NCBI GenBank assembly: GCA_004335635.1 | Contig: QAXH01003176.1 | Span: 157-22,980, forward strand | DNA from: Chloromonas sp. AAM2 | Taxonomy: Eukaryota; Chlorophyta; Chlorophyceae; Chlamydomonadales; Chlamydomonadaceae | Direction of reading: 5' to 3' | Length of the DNA stretch: 22,824 nt | Shown here: positions 15,012-22,824 of the stretch, one piece after another | Layout of the letters: every line of letters begins with the position of its first letter | How positions within the stretch are numbered: the first letter of the stretch is position 1 | Translations under genes and position numbers: made by a program | The notes under the pieces: model-generated | What the model was told of the DNA's origin: nothing | Database searches by the model: none | What the model saw: the letters and a program-made list of their open reading frames with translations, nothing else

Positions 15012-15504
15012 GCCTTGTGAGAACTCACGGATCACACGCTCCCAGCACACTGATACTGCCTCAGGAGCTTGTCAACAATAAGTTTGAGGATTCATGCTTG
15101 TGCCTTGGCTGTTTTTTTACGGTGGCGTTGGCTTGCTGCACCTGGATCTGAGCAATGGTCAAGCACTACATACCAACTAGCCGGGTTTTGGACGTTTAGG
15201 CTGAAGACTTGTAGGCAAACTTTTGCGGCGATTAGTGTGTAAGTCATGATAGTTTGAGTGTTTTTCACTTGTCTGGTGTGGACTGGAGTCAGAACTGCAG
15301 CATGTAACACTGATTGCACGGGCCTTACTAAATATTAGATAATGCAGGCTGTGCACGTTCTGTTCATAACAGGTACGCTGTCACAAGACGTGTGATAGGC
15401 AAGACAGAGTGAGCGTAACGCTTGCGCGTGGCCTGTCAGATTGTACGTACTTCTGGCATGCTTCCTTGCCTGGTTCTTCAAACTGCACTGTTTTGTAACT
15501 ACAG
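15012..15504 (+). other. SNARE 3' region
   Basis: Non-coding. A TGTAA at 15303-15307 is a plausible polyadenylation signal of the chlorophyte type for the SNARE transcript; a TGTAA so far from the stop is only suggestive. No other gene is seen in this stretch. Confidence 0.35.
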
Positions 15505-15643
15505 CCTGACCAAAGCACGCAAAAAGGCGAGAAAAGCGCTGGCGAGGCATGACCAGGACAAGAAGGGTCGCGTTCAAAGTCAGGGCAGGCGAGCCAAACG
15601 AGGCTGGCTACCAACGAAGAAAGGAGATAGAAATGAAGGGTAA
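15505..15643 (+). pseudogene. Exon-like lysine/arginine-rich C-terminus, interrupted
   Basis: After a 3' splice site (GTAACTACAG) lies an open frame rich in Lys and Arg (LTKARKKARKALARHDQDKK, then GRVQSQGRRAKRGW). It ends in TAA at 15641-15643, inside the first copy of the target duplication of SINE-like copy 3. In a different frame, the sequence beyond the element stays open (QTRRPGHASERESGSKAGTG) to a stop near 15937. A basic, serine-rich C-terminal exon may therefore have been broken by a frame change and the insertion. No family is recognised. Confidence 0.3.
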
Positions 15644-15821
15644 CGCCGCAGATTGTTCATATCCCCATGTGTTGTTCATATCCCCGATGATATCATCATG
15701 ATGTAGTGAGGCGTGGATCGGAAGGTGCCCTGTGGGGAGAAAATTTTGCGATTGGCGCAAATGATCGATAACTGCGCTGGGCGTGCTTCCTGGTGTGCGC
15801 TCCCTCCTTGTAACGCCGCAG
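15640..15821 (+). mobile_element. SINE-like insertion, copy 3, with 12-bp target duplication
   Basis: A 158-bp element (15652-15809) is bounded by perfect 12-bp direct repeats GTAACGCCGCAG at 15640-15651 and 15810-15821. Its 3' end GTGCGCTCCCTCCTT matches copies 1 and 2 exactly at the insertion boundary. The 5' end holds a tandem duplication (TTGTTCATATCCCC at 15653-15666 and 15672-15685). It is longer than copy 1, consistent with variable 5' truncation. Confidence 0.7.
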
Positions 15822-16021
15822 GCCAAAAGAGGTGAGCTAATGCAGACCAGGAGGCCAGGCCACGCCTCAGAAAGGGAATCAGGCAGCAAGGCTGGAACAG
15901 GGTCAGAGAGCAGTAGTTACACGACAGGCAGCTAGGCTGCAGGGTGAGGCTGGTGGCGACGTACCCAGATGCTTGCCATGCACACGCAGTCCTTTGCAAT
16001 GCGTGGGTCAGTCTGGTTATT

Positions 16022-16055
16022 TCCACAAACCACTGCTGTCCTGCTCGTGATGGAA
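16022..16055 (+). repeat. Inverted-repeat arm, left
   Basis: These 34 bases (TCCACAAACCACTGCTGTCC, then TGCTCGTGATGGAA) match the reverse complement of 16604-16637 at 33 of 34 positions. The two arms bracket the R2 copy B repeat and the Fanzor-like relic, as terminal inverted repeats would. No target duplication is evident outside the arms. Confidence 0.85.
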
Positions 16056-16078
16056 TTGGCAGTCAAGTTGTAAAGCTA

Positions 16079-16176
16079 ACAGGCTCTATTGCTGAACGGC
16101 TGTGTATCCAAACGGCCTAGTAACTTTCAAATGTAAGGGGCATTGCACCCCATGGTGGGTCTGTTAACCACCAATA
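16079..16176 (-). repeat. Structured repeat R2, copy B
   Basis: This is the second copy of the repeat at 11541-11629. It lies inside the inverted-repeat pair and about 50 bases 3' of the Fanzor-like relic's last stop on the minus strand, the position where guide RNAs of TnpB/Fanzor systems are usually encoded. The GGTGG/CCACC hairpin is present. That it encodes a guide-RNA scaffold is inference only. Confidence 0.6.
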
Positions 16177-16223
16177 ATGGGAGACACAGTCAGCGGCTAG
16201 CACTCAACCTCCACTTGACTGCT

Positions 16224-16543
16224 CTAGGCATTGGGTTGCAGATCATTGGCTTCGTCTAGTGCAGCATCCGCAGCCGCGCCCTCTGCAACGGCCTCCAGCA
16301 TTTCCAGCTCTTCAACAGCTGCAGCGCCCCTGCCCCTGCGCCGTGCCGCTCTGCGCAAGGCCGCAGGACGTGCCAGGCCTGGCCAGCCACCACTCACCCC
16401 AGCAGGCATATTGTGCGTGCAGCGTTGACATTGCGATTCCACACGGTGTGGCAGTGTGGGCACACCCTCACCACATGTAGTCGCTTGCCATCCGCTGTCA
16501 ACAGCTTGCGCAGAGGTGTTGACCTCTGACAATTAGAGCACAC
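16224..16543 (-). pseudogene. Fanzor/TnpB-like nuclease, C-terminal zinc-ribbon relic
   Basis: After a 3' splice site (TGTATGCAG) the minus strand encodes VCSNCQRSTPLRK, a spacer, then RVCPHCHTVWNRNVNAARTI. Two CxxC pairs followed by W(N/D)RDxNAARNI are the signature of the OrfB/TnpB zinc ribbon with RuvC motif III, as in eukaryotic Fanzor proteins, which are RNA-guided DNA nucleases carried by mobile elements in algae and other eukaryotes. The catalytic aspartate position of RDxNAA is Asn (AAT, complement of 16430-16432). The frame stops at 16394-16396. A one-base shift reopens it into a plausible tail (LARPAALRRAARRRGRG, then acidic sequence) ending at 16224. RuvC motifs I and II were not found upstream. 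It is judged an inactive fragment; an unrecognised upstream exon set is possible but unlikely in the 0.5 kb before the HCP promoter. Confidence 0.75.
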
Positions 16544-16603
16544 CTGCATACATCGTGCACAGGTACATACACACGAACAGCGTTAGACCATTGCATGCAT
16601 AGT

Positions 16604-16637
16604 TTCCATTACGAGCAGGACAGCAGTGGTTTGTGGA
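16604..16637 (-). repeat. Inverted-repeat arm, right
   Basis: This is the reverse-complement partner of 16022-16055 (one mismatch), and weaker matching continues a few bases outward (TTAT on both). The centre-to-centre distance is about 580 bases. The arms face inward around the Fanzor-like relic. Confidence 0.85.
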
Positions 16638-17142
16638 GATAAGAACGGGCTTTGGAAACTCACTTGCTCAGCACCTAGGGCGGTTCTGTGCCAGTGCGCA
16701 AATCAGGCGGGGTTCAAGTCACAACCTAAAGCAACCGGGCTTGTGGCTAAGACCAGTTATCTGCTGTCGCTGCAGCTCTTGGAGCAGCAGCATGTGATTT
16801 GCATTGGTGCTGCAATCTAAGCAGTGCAATGCAGCTAGGTGCTAGATAGGCACCTGACCGCGGCCACTTTACTCGCTGCAGGGTTCCAACAACAACACTC
16901 GGGTTACAGTGCTTCAGGTTGCCCCAGAGACCCTTTCTTGGCTAAGAGCCACATTTAACATTGCTGTCTTGTTCAAATAGGGCCCGGATGATGTCGCAAA
17001 TCACGTAAGCTGTTTCCGCGAAAACGTCTGCATCTCCTCCGCATCGGCATAAAGGGACAGTCTTTCCGGTCAGTGGCCCATTGACAACCCTTTGTCAGCT
17101 TGCACAGTCGCCTCACAGTCGGGTCCTCTGTAGCTTTTCAGG
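16638..17142 (+). promoter_or_regulatory. HCP upstream region with TATA-like CATAAAGG
   Basis: No coding motif is visible on either strand. CATAAAGG at about 17049-17056 lies about 90 bases before the ATG, a reasonable place for a TATA-like element with a short leader. Related algal genes respond to anoxia and nitrogen status, but I cannot assign a specific regulator site here. Confidence 0.35.
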
Positions 17143-20100
17143 ATGTTTCGCGCTACCAACATGCTGCGATTGGCGAGGGCAGCTGCGGCCGCTGCCCCTG
17201 CGTTCACACCAGCATGGAATGCTGAGTTGATTTCAGCCTTGCCTGGTGCTGCGCTGCCCAAGTTGTTGCCACAGGTCGGTCTCGGAACCTTGGAATGTCG
17301 TTCCGGAAGACGTGGCGCATGTGTCGGAGTCACAGATAAGATTGACTGGTGGCCCGACATGCATTTGCAGGTGGCAAGGATGTCGACCGCAGCTGCGGCA
17401 AGCTTGGAGAGTGCAAAGCAGCCAAAGGTAAAGAGGCCGTATATACGGACACAGATTTCGTCCTTCCGGAACCGCACATTTGAAAATAAAGTTGACAACA
17501 AAAGCACAGTCTGCGGCCTTGCTGATGTGATCTGAGTAGCGCATGTACGTTGCAGCAGCACACCAATCTCTTCCTTGCCTTCAACGACATGTTTTCCCAC
17601 CTTTTCTCCTTTTCGTGCAGATGCTGTGCTACCAATGTGAGCAGACTGCCAACGGAACCGGATGCACCGTGATTGGACAGTGCGGCAAGACCCCCGGTGG
17701 GTGCAACTATCTGTGTACGTAGTGCAGATGTAAAAAAAGTATTTTGCCAGCTCTGGGACAACTTTCTGTGTAACACCCACCAGCTCAATACCAAAAAACA
17801 ACGTGACAGGTTGAGCTTTGTGTTGCTGCTGTTCTTTTGTCCACAGCTCGTTACTGAAACATGTGTTTTGGGACGATTGCAGCAGCAAATCAGGAAGCCA
17901 CGCCAACACAATGGAAGGTGTTGTCGGACGCAACGTATCTCATGATTGTTTTACTGTTTCTCACCCTGCACTGTACATCTATTGTGCCATGCTACACACT
18001 GCACTGTCTCTAATCTATGCAGAGGTGGCGGGCCTGCAGGACTTGCTCATCTTCTCCCTCAAGGGCCTGGGCACTCTGGCATCATACGCCCGGACAACGG
18101 CCGCCATCTCAGATCCTGAAGTGGACTCCTTCACCCTGAGGAGCGCTTTCTCCACCCTCACCAACGTCAACTTCGACGACCAGCGCATTCTGGTACTTAA
18201 TCGACCATTTGCGCGACTTTCTGACGTCCATTGACAGCATCCTCTTGATCCAATCTTTGATTCCAAATGATCTGAATTAATAACATTAAGAATTCCAAGT
18301 ACTGTCAAAACGTGCTTGGCATGGCAAGGCGCATGGCTTGGACTCACTTCTGGCACACCCTGCACATGCAGCCTCACTTGTATCTTACTCAACCTCTACA
18401 CTGCACACTCGGCCACACACCTGAACCGCAACGCAGCTGTGCCCTCAAGCTCAAACCTTGTTTGATTGCTGGTGTGCAGGAGTATATCCTGGACTCGCTG
18501 CGCCTGCACACCCGCTTGTCGGCCAAGCTGACAGCGGCTGGCTACCCGCTGCCAACAGTGCCCCAGGACACGCCCTGGTTCGAGGACGGCACCGGGCACC
18601 CGCTGGTGTGGAACACAGCCAATGCCAAGCGCGTCGCTAAAGGGGAGGAGCTCGGCCTGGCGGACCTGTTGGAGACAGCCAAGAAGACAGGAATCCTGAA
18701 TCGCCAGGAGGTGAAGCACATGTCTGCCTCTCGCTTAGATGCAGCATCCCTCCCTGACAAAGCACCTTCACCAACACCCATCACTCACACGCCGCAGCCC
18801 TTGTCAATACCGTTCGTTCTATGTCCTAGCTGTCCTAGCCTTGCCTGGGCACTGGCAAGTCCGATGGCTATAAGCACGCCTTGACCTTCATATTTGTACT
18901 GGCCGGTGTTTTTTGTTGTTGCTAGTGCGCACGTGTTGTTGTGTGTGGTGTTGTGCAGGTGCTGGGCAAGACAGTGGCTGGCCTGCAGGAGCTTGTCATG
19001 TACGGGTAAGTAACGGGAAAGAAGCACTTGATAGCCCACGTAGTTGAGCTACAATTGTTGCTCAACACGTGTGTGTACTCGCTCTTGCATGCTACAGCAC
19101 CGCCATGTAACACGTAATGTAACACCTGTTGCTGTGTCGTGTTCTACGTGCAGGCTGAAGGGCACGTGTGCGTACGCTGCCCACGCCGAGGCCCTGGGCG
19201 GCAGGGACCCAGAAGTGTACGGCGCAGTGCAGAGCGCCCTGGCCTTCCTTGGCTCCCCGGAGGCAAAGGACGTGGGCAAGCTGTTGGAAATGGTGCGTGC
19301 ATGGGCACGTGCCTGAGGGGTAACATAGGTGTTTGAATGTTGGTTGGTGTTTATTTGTCATCTTGTACCCCTGAATCACAAAAGCCTACATGGACAGTCC
19401 GTGGCTTGTTGTTAGGCCGTACAATCAATGGACCACCAAGTCGTGCATTCAAATGGTGGTATGTTTGCTCTGAAGTCATATTGTTGTCCTAGATCACGTT
19501 AACATCTGTAGTACTGGCATCTGTTGCGACACATGCCAAACAGATTGCTGTTTCTGTCACTGTGCGCAGGCCATGAGCATGGGTTCCACCAACATGCGTG
19601 TGATGCAGCTCCTGAGCGAGTCACACAGCAACACGTTCGGCCACCCAACACCCACCGAGGTGTCCCTGGTGCCCACTGTTGGCAAGGCCATCCTGGTAAG
19701 CGAGCCCTGCCTCCTGTGTCAGCAGTGCAGAACTGCAGAACTTCTAGAGGGCCACTTACCATGTGCCTTCATATCACAAAAGTAGGGGTACGTTTGCTTG
19801 ACAGCAAGGACCATTTGGTGCAGGCAGAACTGCAAGGCAAAGACACTCGTGATGTGTGGACCTGTGTTGGGCTGTGCAGATCACCGGCCACGACATGCAT
19901 GATTTGCACGAGCTTCTGAAGCAGACCGAGGGCACAGGCGTCCTCGTGTACACACACGGTGAAATGTGAGTTACTCGCTTTTGACACGCCTTTGACACGC
20001 CTGCCACGTCCATATTTGGACGCTTTCATTGAAATCCACGATCTGTTCAGATGCCTGTATGGCATAATCAACGATGACAAGAGCACAATGCCGAACGTCT

Positions 20101-21913
20101 GCCAGCTGAGGGTGCTCACCACATTTGCGGTCGCAGGCTCCCAGCACACGGATATCCTGGCCTGAAGAAGTACAAGCACCTGGCAGGACACTACGGCGGC
20201 GCATGGTACAAGCAAAAGATGGACTTCGCCTCGTTCCCCGGGGCTGTCTTGGTGACGACCAACTGCGTGCTCGAACCCATGGCTTTGTACAGAAAGAATC
20301 TCTTCACAACCAACGAGGTGAGCCAAATTTGCAAGTAGCGCAGTGCGATGCTTGCGGCCCCATTCGCACTCGGCCAGTTCAGAAGTGGCGCACGCTGCTT
20401 GACCCACGTACTCCATGAAGGCATCGCGAATGCTCTACTCATCGCGCACATTTATGCGCTGCAGACTGGCCTCTCCAACGTGATCCACATCCCGACCAAG
20501 GACTTCAGCGCTGTGATCAAGCGCGCACAGGAGCTTCCTGGCTGGAATGCAAAGAACATGCCTCGCACTAGCAGCATGGGCAGCTCTGCAGGTCGGGGCG
20601 CTGCAACAGTGACTTCAGCTGCGACCCCGAAGAAGACCTTGACTGTCGGCTTTGGACACCATGCGGTGCTCGGCGTGGCTGACAAGGTTGTGGACGCGGT
20701 GCAGACTGGCAAGCTCAAGCACATCTTCCTGGTCGGCGGCTGCGATGGTCACGAGCCACAGCGTGCCTACTATGGAAAGCTTGGCGAGGGCTTGCCCAAG
20801 GAAACTCTGGTGAGTGGCGGGCTGAGCCGATGAATGTGGACGTGCAGACTAGAGCAGCCGTGCGTGTGATGCGGGGTTTCTCTCAAACTCATTTGCTTGC
20901 GTCCCGGCTCTGAGGATATAAGGATCAGATCTCGCAGCGCCCACGGTGCGTCTCACCCAGTTTAGCTGCAGCTGTTCCTTGACAGTCGTCCTTTGGTCTC
21001 CTCACACCGATTGCACGTTTGTGATTTCCTGTGCTCCACACCGTTTTGTTCGCAGCTGCTGACGCTGGGTTGCGGCAAGTTCCGCCTGCTGGATCAGGAG
21101 TTCGGCACCCTTGCTGACACGGGCCTGCCCCGCCTGCTGGACATGGGCCAGTGCAATGACGCCTACTCCGCTCTGGTGGTGGCCACGGAGCTGGCAAAGG
21201 CCTTCAAGACAGACATCAACAGCCTGCCACTCAGCCTGGACATCTCATGGTTCGAGCAGAAGGCTGTTGCGGTGAGTTCAGCTGCCACAAGACTTGCCTG
21301 TAGCCCACTCCTTCCACTGTTGTAGAATACTTGTCTCAGTCCCACCTGAACGCCATTGGCACATGCCACTAATGGCGCACATCCAAGTGCTGTCAAAGGC
21401 AAGACATCTGCCAGTAAGTGCATACTTATTCACCAGGCTAAGGCAAGCTCCTTCACACCATTTTCGCTTCACTCCTCAGGTGCTGCTAACTCTTCTGTCC
21501 CTGGGCGTGAAGAACATCCGCCTTGGCCCTGTGCTGCCGGCCTTCCTCACCCAGGACACAATCAACGTGTTGGTGGACAAGTTTGCGCTCAAGCCAGCGG
21601 ACACATCCAACCCAGAGATGGACCTGGTGCGTGAGTAGTCAGTGTGTGACAAAAACGGAAAGGTCTTCACTGTGTAAGAGAGAGGCACATAAGTGATGAG
21701 CCGTATTGTTGGCCAGGGGCATGACCGTGCAGCAACACGTTGCAGCAAGGCACAACATTCTTGAACAGCAGTAAGCAGATGTACAGCAGTGCTCAGGAAA
21801 GGGTGAGGTGGGGCCTGGCTGGTGCCTTCTGCTTTTGCATCTACATCCTGGCTCACGCTGCCTGCTTGCTCACTGTTCTCCACCTGCAGAAGAAGATGAT
21901 GGCCAAGGCCTGA
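17143..21913 (+). CDS. HCP: Hybrid-cluster protein (prismane), organelle-targeted, 14 exons
   Basis: This Fe-S enzyme has reported hydroxylamine reductase and NO reductase activities. The exons are 17143-17274, 17371-17427, 17621-17696, 18023-18192, 18480-18710, 18959-19005, 19154-19292, 19570-19695, 19880-19965, 20137-20317, 20465-20809, 21056-21271, 21480-21626 and 21890-21913 (1977 nt, 658 aa). The enzyme core starts at residue 64 (MLCYQCEQT). The proximal cluster motif is C66-x2-C69-x8-C78-x5-C84. The hybrid-cluster ligands are all present: H330 (TGHD), E354 (THGEM), C398 (TNCVLEP), C508 (GGCDG, the persulfide position), C536 (LGCGKFR), C563 (GQCNDAY) and E597 (WFEQKA). The first 35 residues ([19 protein letters not shown]) form a mitochondrial- or plastid-type presequence. 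Residues 446-472 are a Ser/Ala-rich insertion. Intron 1 (17275-17370, GTCGGT donor) is 96 nt without stops and might be retained. The gene appears intact. Confidence 0.97.
17732..17763 (-). repeat. Dispersed repeat R1, copy 3, inside HCP intron 3
   Basis: On the minus strand this reads AGTTGTCCCAgagcTGGCAAA, then a T-rich run (seven A on the plus strand). It is in opposite orientation to copies 1 and 2 and lies wholly within an intron. Confidence 0.5.
19980..20001 (+). repeat. Tandem 11-bp duplication in HCP intron 9
   Basis: TTTGACACGCC occurs twice in direct succession shortly after the donor of intron 9. It is a further small local duplication near a splice site, but it does not copy the junction itself. 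Confidence 0.85.
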
Positions 21914-22472
21914 GCACGTGGTTGTGCTGGGGTGAGCAGCACCAGTTCAGCTTCCGGATCGCTGCTGACACGGCCTGGCTTTCTCTGGCCACCAGCAATA
22001 GCAGCACCCTGCTCAGTGTCTTGTTTGTATTCTACAACTTGGTTTTCCGTGCTTTTCCCTTGCCAAATAATGCAATCAAAGAAATAAACTTGCGTGTTTG
22101 CACGAGGGGTGTGTGACGATTGTCACTGTGTTGGAGCACCTTGCACTGTCAGTCGGTTTCCTCTTTTCATATCGTGAGCCAGGCTGAATGGCAGTTCTTG
22201 TTTGGGGCTTGTGAGTTTTGAAGAGTACGGGTCTTGCGACATTCTGGCACCAGCCGAACCCCCCTCGGGCCTTTCTTACGGCCGTTGACCTTGTGATCAA
22301 TTGTTGGGTTTGCTTGCGTGTACTAAGAGCTTGCGCATAAGCAACCGCAGGGAGTGCCTGCGAAGTCCTACGAGATTCTCCCATGCTGTCGTCATCTGAA
22401 GCGTGCGCTGTTCTTGCGCTTCCCTGCTTGTTCACCCAGCTTTCTGTGCTTTTTGCTCAGCGCTGGATCAAT
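21914..22472 (+). other. HCP 3' region
   Basis: Non-coding. AATAAA at 22083-22088, about 170 bases after the stop, is the best polyadenylation candidate; no TGTAA was found between the stop and that point. Beyond it there is no recognised gene; open frames on both strands are motif-free. Confidence 0.4.
22083..22088 (+). terminator. Candidate polyadenylation signal AATAAA of HCP
   Basis: An AATAAA hexamer lies in an A-rich context followed by a GT-rich stretch (TTGCGTGTTTGC). Chlorophytes more often use TGTAA, so this is a tentative call. Confidence 0.35.
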
Positions 22473-22504
22473 AAAAAAGATGTTTGCCACTTTTGGGACA
22501 ATTT
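22473..22504 (-). repeat. Dispersed repeat R1, copy 4
   Basis: On the minus strand this reads AAATTGTCCCAaaagTGGCAAA, then CATCTTTTTTAT. It has the same orientation as copy 3 and lies downstream of HCP. Confidence 0.5.
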
Positions 22505-22824
22505 GAAGGGTTCATGTTTTTCACTGTAAGACATCTTGTGGCTGTGGAGCACCGTATCAAAGGCAAGCAACACATCCGTGGGATACACGTGCTACACGTT
22601 GCACTGATGTTGTTCGGGCAGTATCAGCAAACCTGGGTATGCATTGTACCCCACGGCCTGGTTGCACAGATGTTACACTCTGCGCTCTGCGAAGCAGAGG
22701 TCTTGATCTACTGCTGATTCCCCAGCAGCAAGTCACAGGCACACAAATCTCCCTTACATATATATGTATTTACACCAGGGAAGCCGTCAGAGGACACGGA
22801 ACGGGATGGGCACCGCCCTGGCCC
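22505..22824. other. Intergenic DNA at the window end
   Basis: No gene is supported. A small self-complementary ACATATATATGT lies near 22757-22768. Overlapping open frames on both strands lack motifs. Confidence 0.35.

Noticed and set aside
15303..15307. TGTAA as a firm polyadenylation signal for the SNARE gene
   Set aside because: A five-base word almost 300 bases after the stop is expected by chance; mentioned only as a possibility.
16700..16730. GGTTCAAGTC resembling a tRNA T-loop
   Set aside because: No acceptor, D or anticodon arms can be placed around it.
17070..17933. Long antisense open frame of 287 codons over the HCP 5' exons
   Set aside because: It crosses HCP exons and introns on the opposite strand, has no motif, and is explained as a shadow of the plus-strand coding sequence.
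19769..20416. Antisense open frame of 215 codons
   Set aside because: It overlaps HCP exons 9 and 10 on the other strand; composition is that of reverse-translated coding DNA.

Overview
The window is nuclear DNA of a green alga (Chlorophyta); the genus cannot be named from the sequence alone. Three nuclear genes are cut into many short exons by introns whose 5' splice sites are mostly GTGAG, GTGCG or GTAAG and whose 3' sites end in (T)GCAG. Base composition is moderately GC-rich. One gene, a hybrid-cluster protein with an organelle presequence, is known from green algae but absent from land plants and animals. There is no operon structure, tRNA, rRNA or CRISPR array.

Layout. 1-2.8 kb: minus-strand fragments of coding sequence, including a broken trypsin-like protease domain (709-1433) and two unidentified open stretches, plus a 99-bp SINE-like insertion with a 10-bp target duplication. 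2.8-8.4 kb: a complete 14-exon aspartate aminotransferase gene on the plus strand (432 aa, PLP lysine K279). 8.4-13.0 kb: a gene-poor interval holding small repeats and weak coding remnants. 13.0-15.0 kb: a five-exon Qb+Qc SNARE of the SNAP-25/SNAP33 type (279 aa) with both zero-layer glutamines and a palmitoylation-type cysteine cluster; its last coding exon is duplicated 193 bp downstream. 15.0-17.1 kb: a mobile-element patch with a second SINE-like insertion (12-bp target duplication), a structured repeat also found at 11.5 kb, and the C-terminal zinc-ribbon piece of a Fanzor/TnpB-like RNA-guided nuclease on the minus strand. The Fanzor relic and the structured repeat lie between 34-bp inverted repeats. 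17.1-21.9 kb: a complete 14-exon hybrid-cluster protein gene (658 aa) with every Fe-S ligand present. 21.9-22.8 kb: its 3' region and one more dispersed repeat copy.

The three intact genes are not a functional cluster: amino-acid/malate-aspartate metabolism, membrane fusion, and anaerobic or nitrosative metabolism. The shared theme is structural. Short segments carrying splice junctions have been locally duplicated at three places (aminotransferase introns 6 and 9, SNARE last exon), and two of the roughly 30 introns use GC instead of GT as donor. Exon boundaries were derived by reading frame, splice consensus and family alignment from memory; no transcript data were available.
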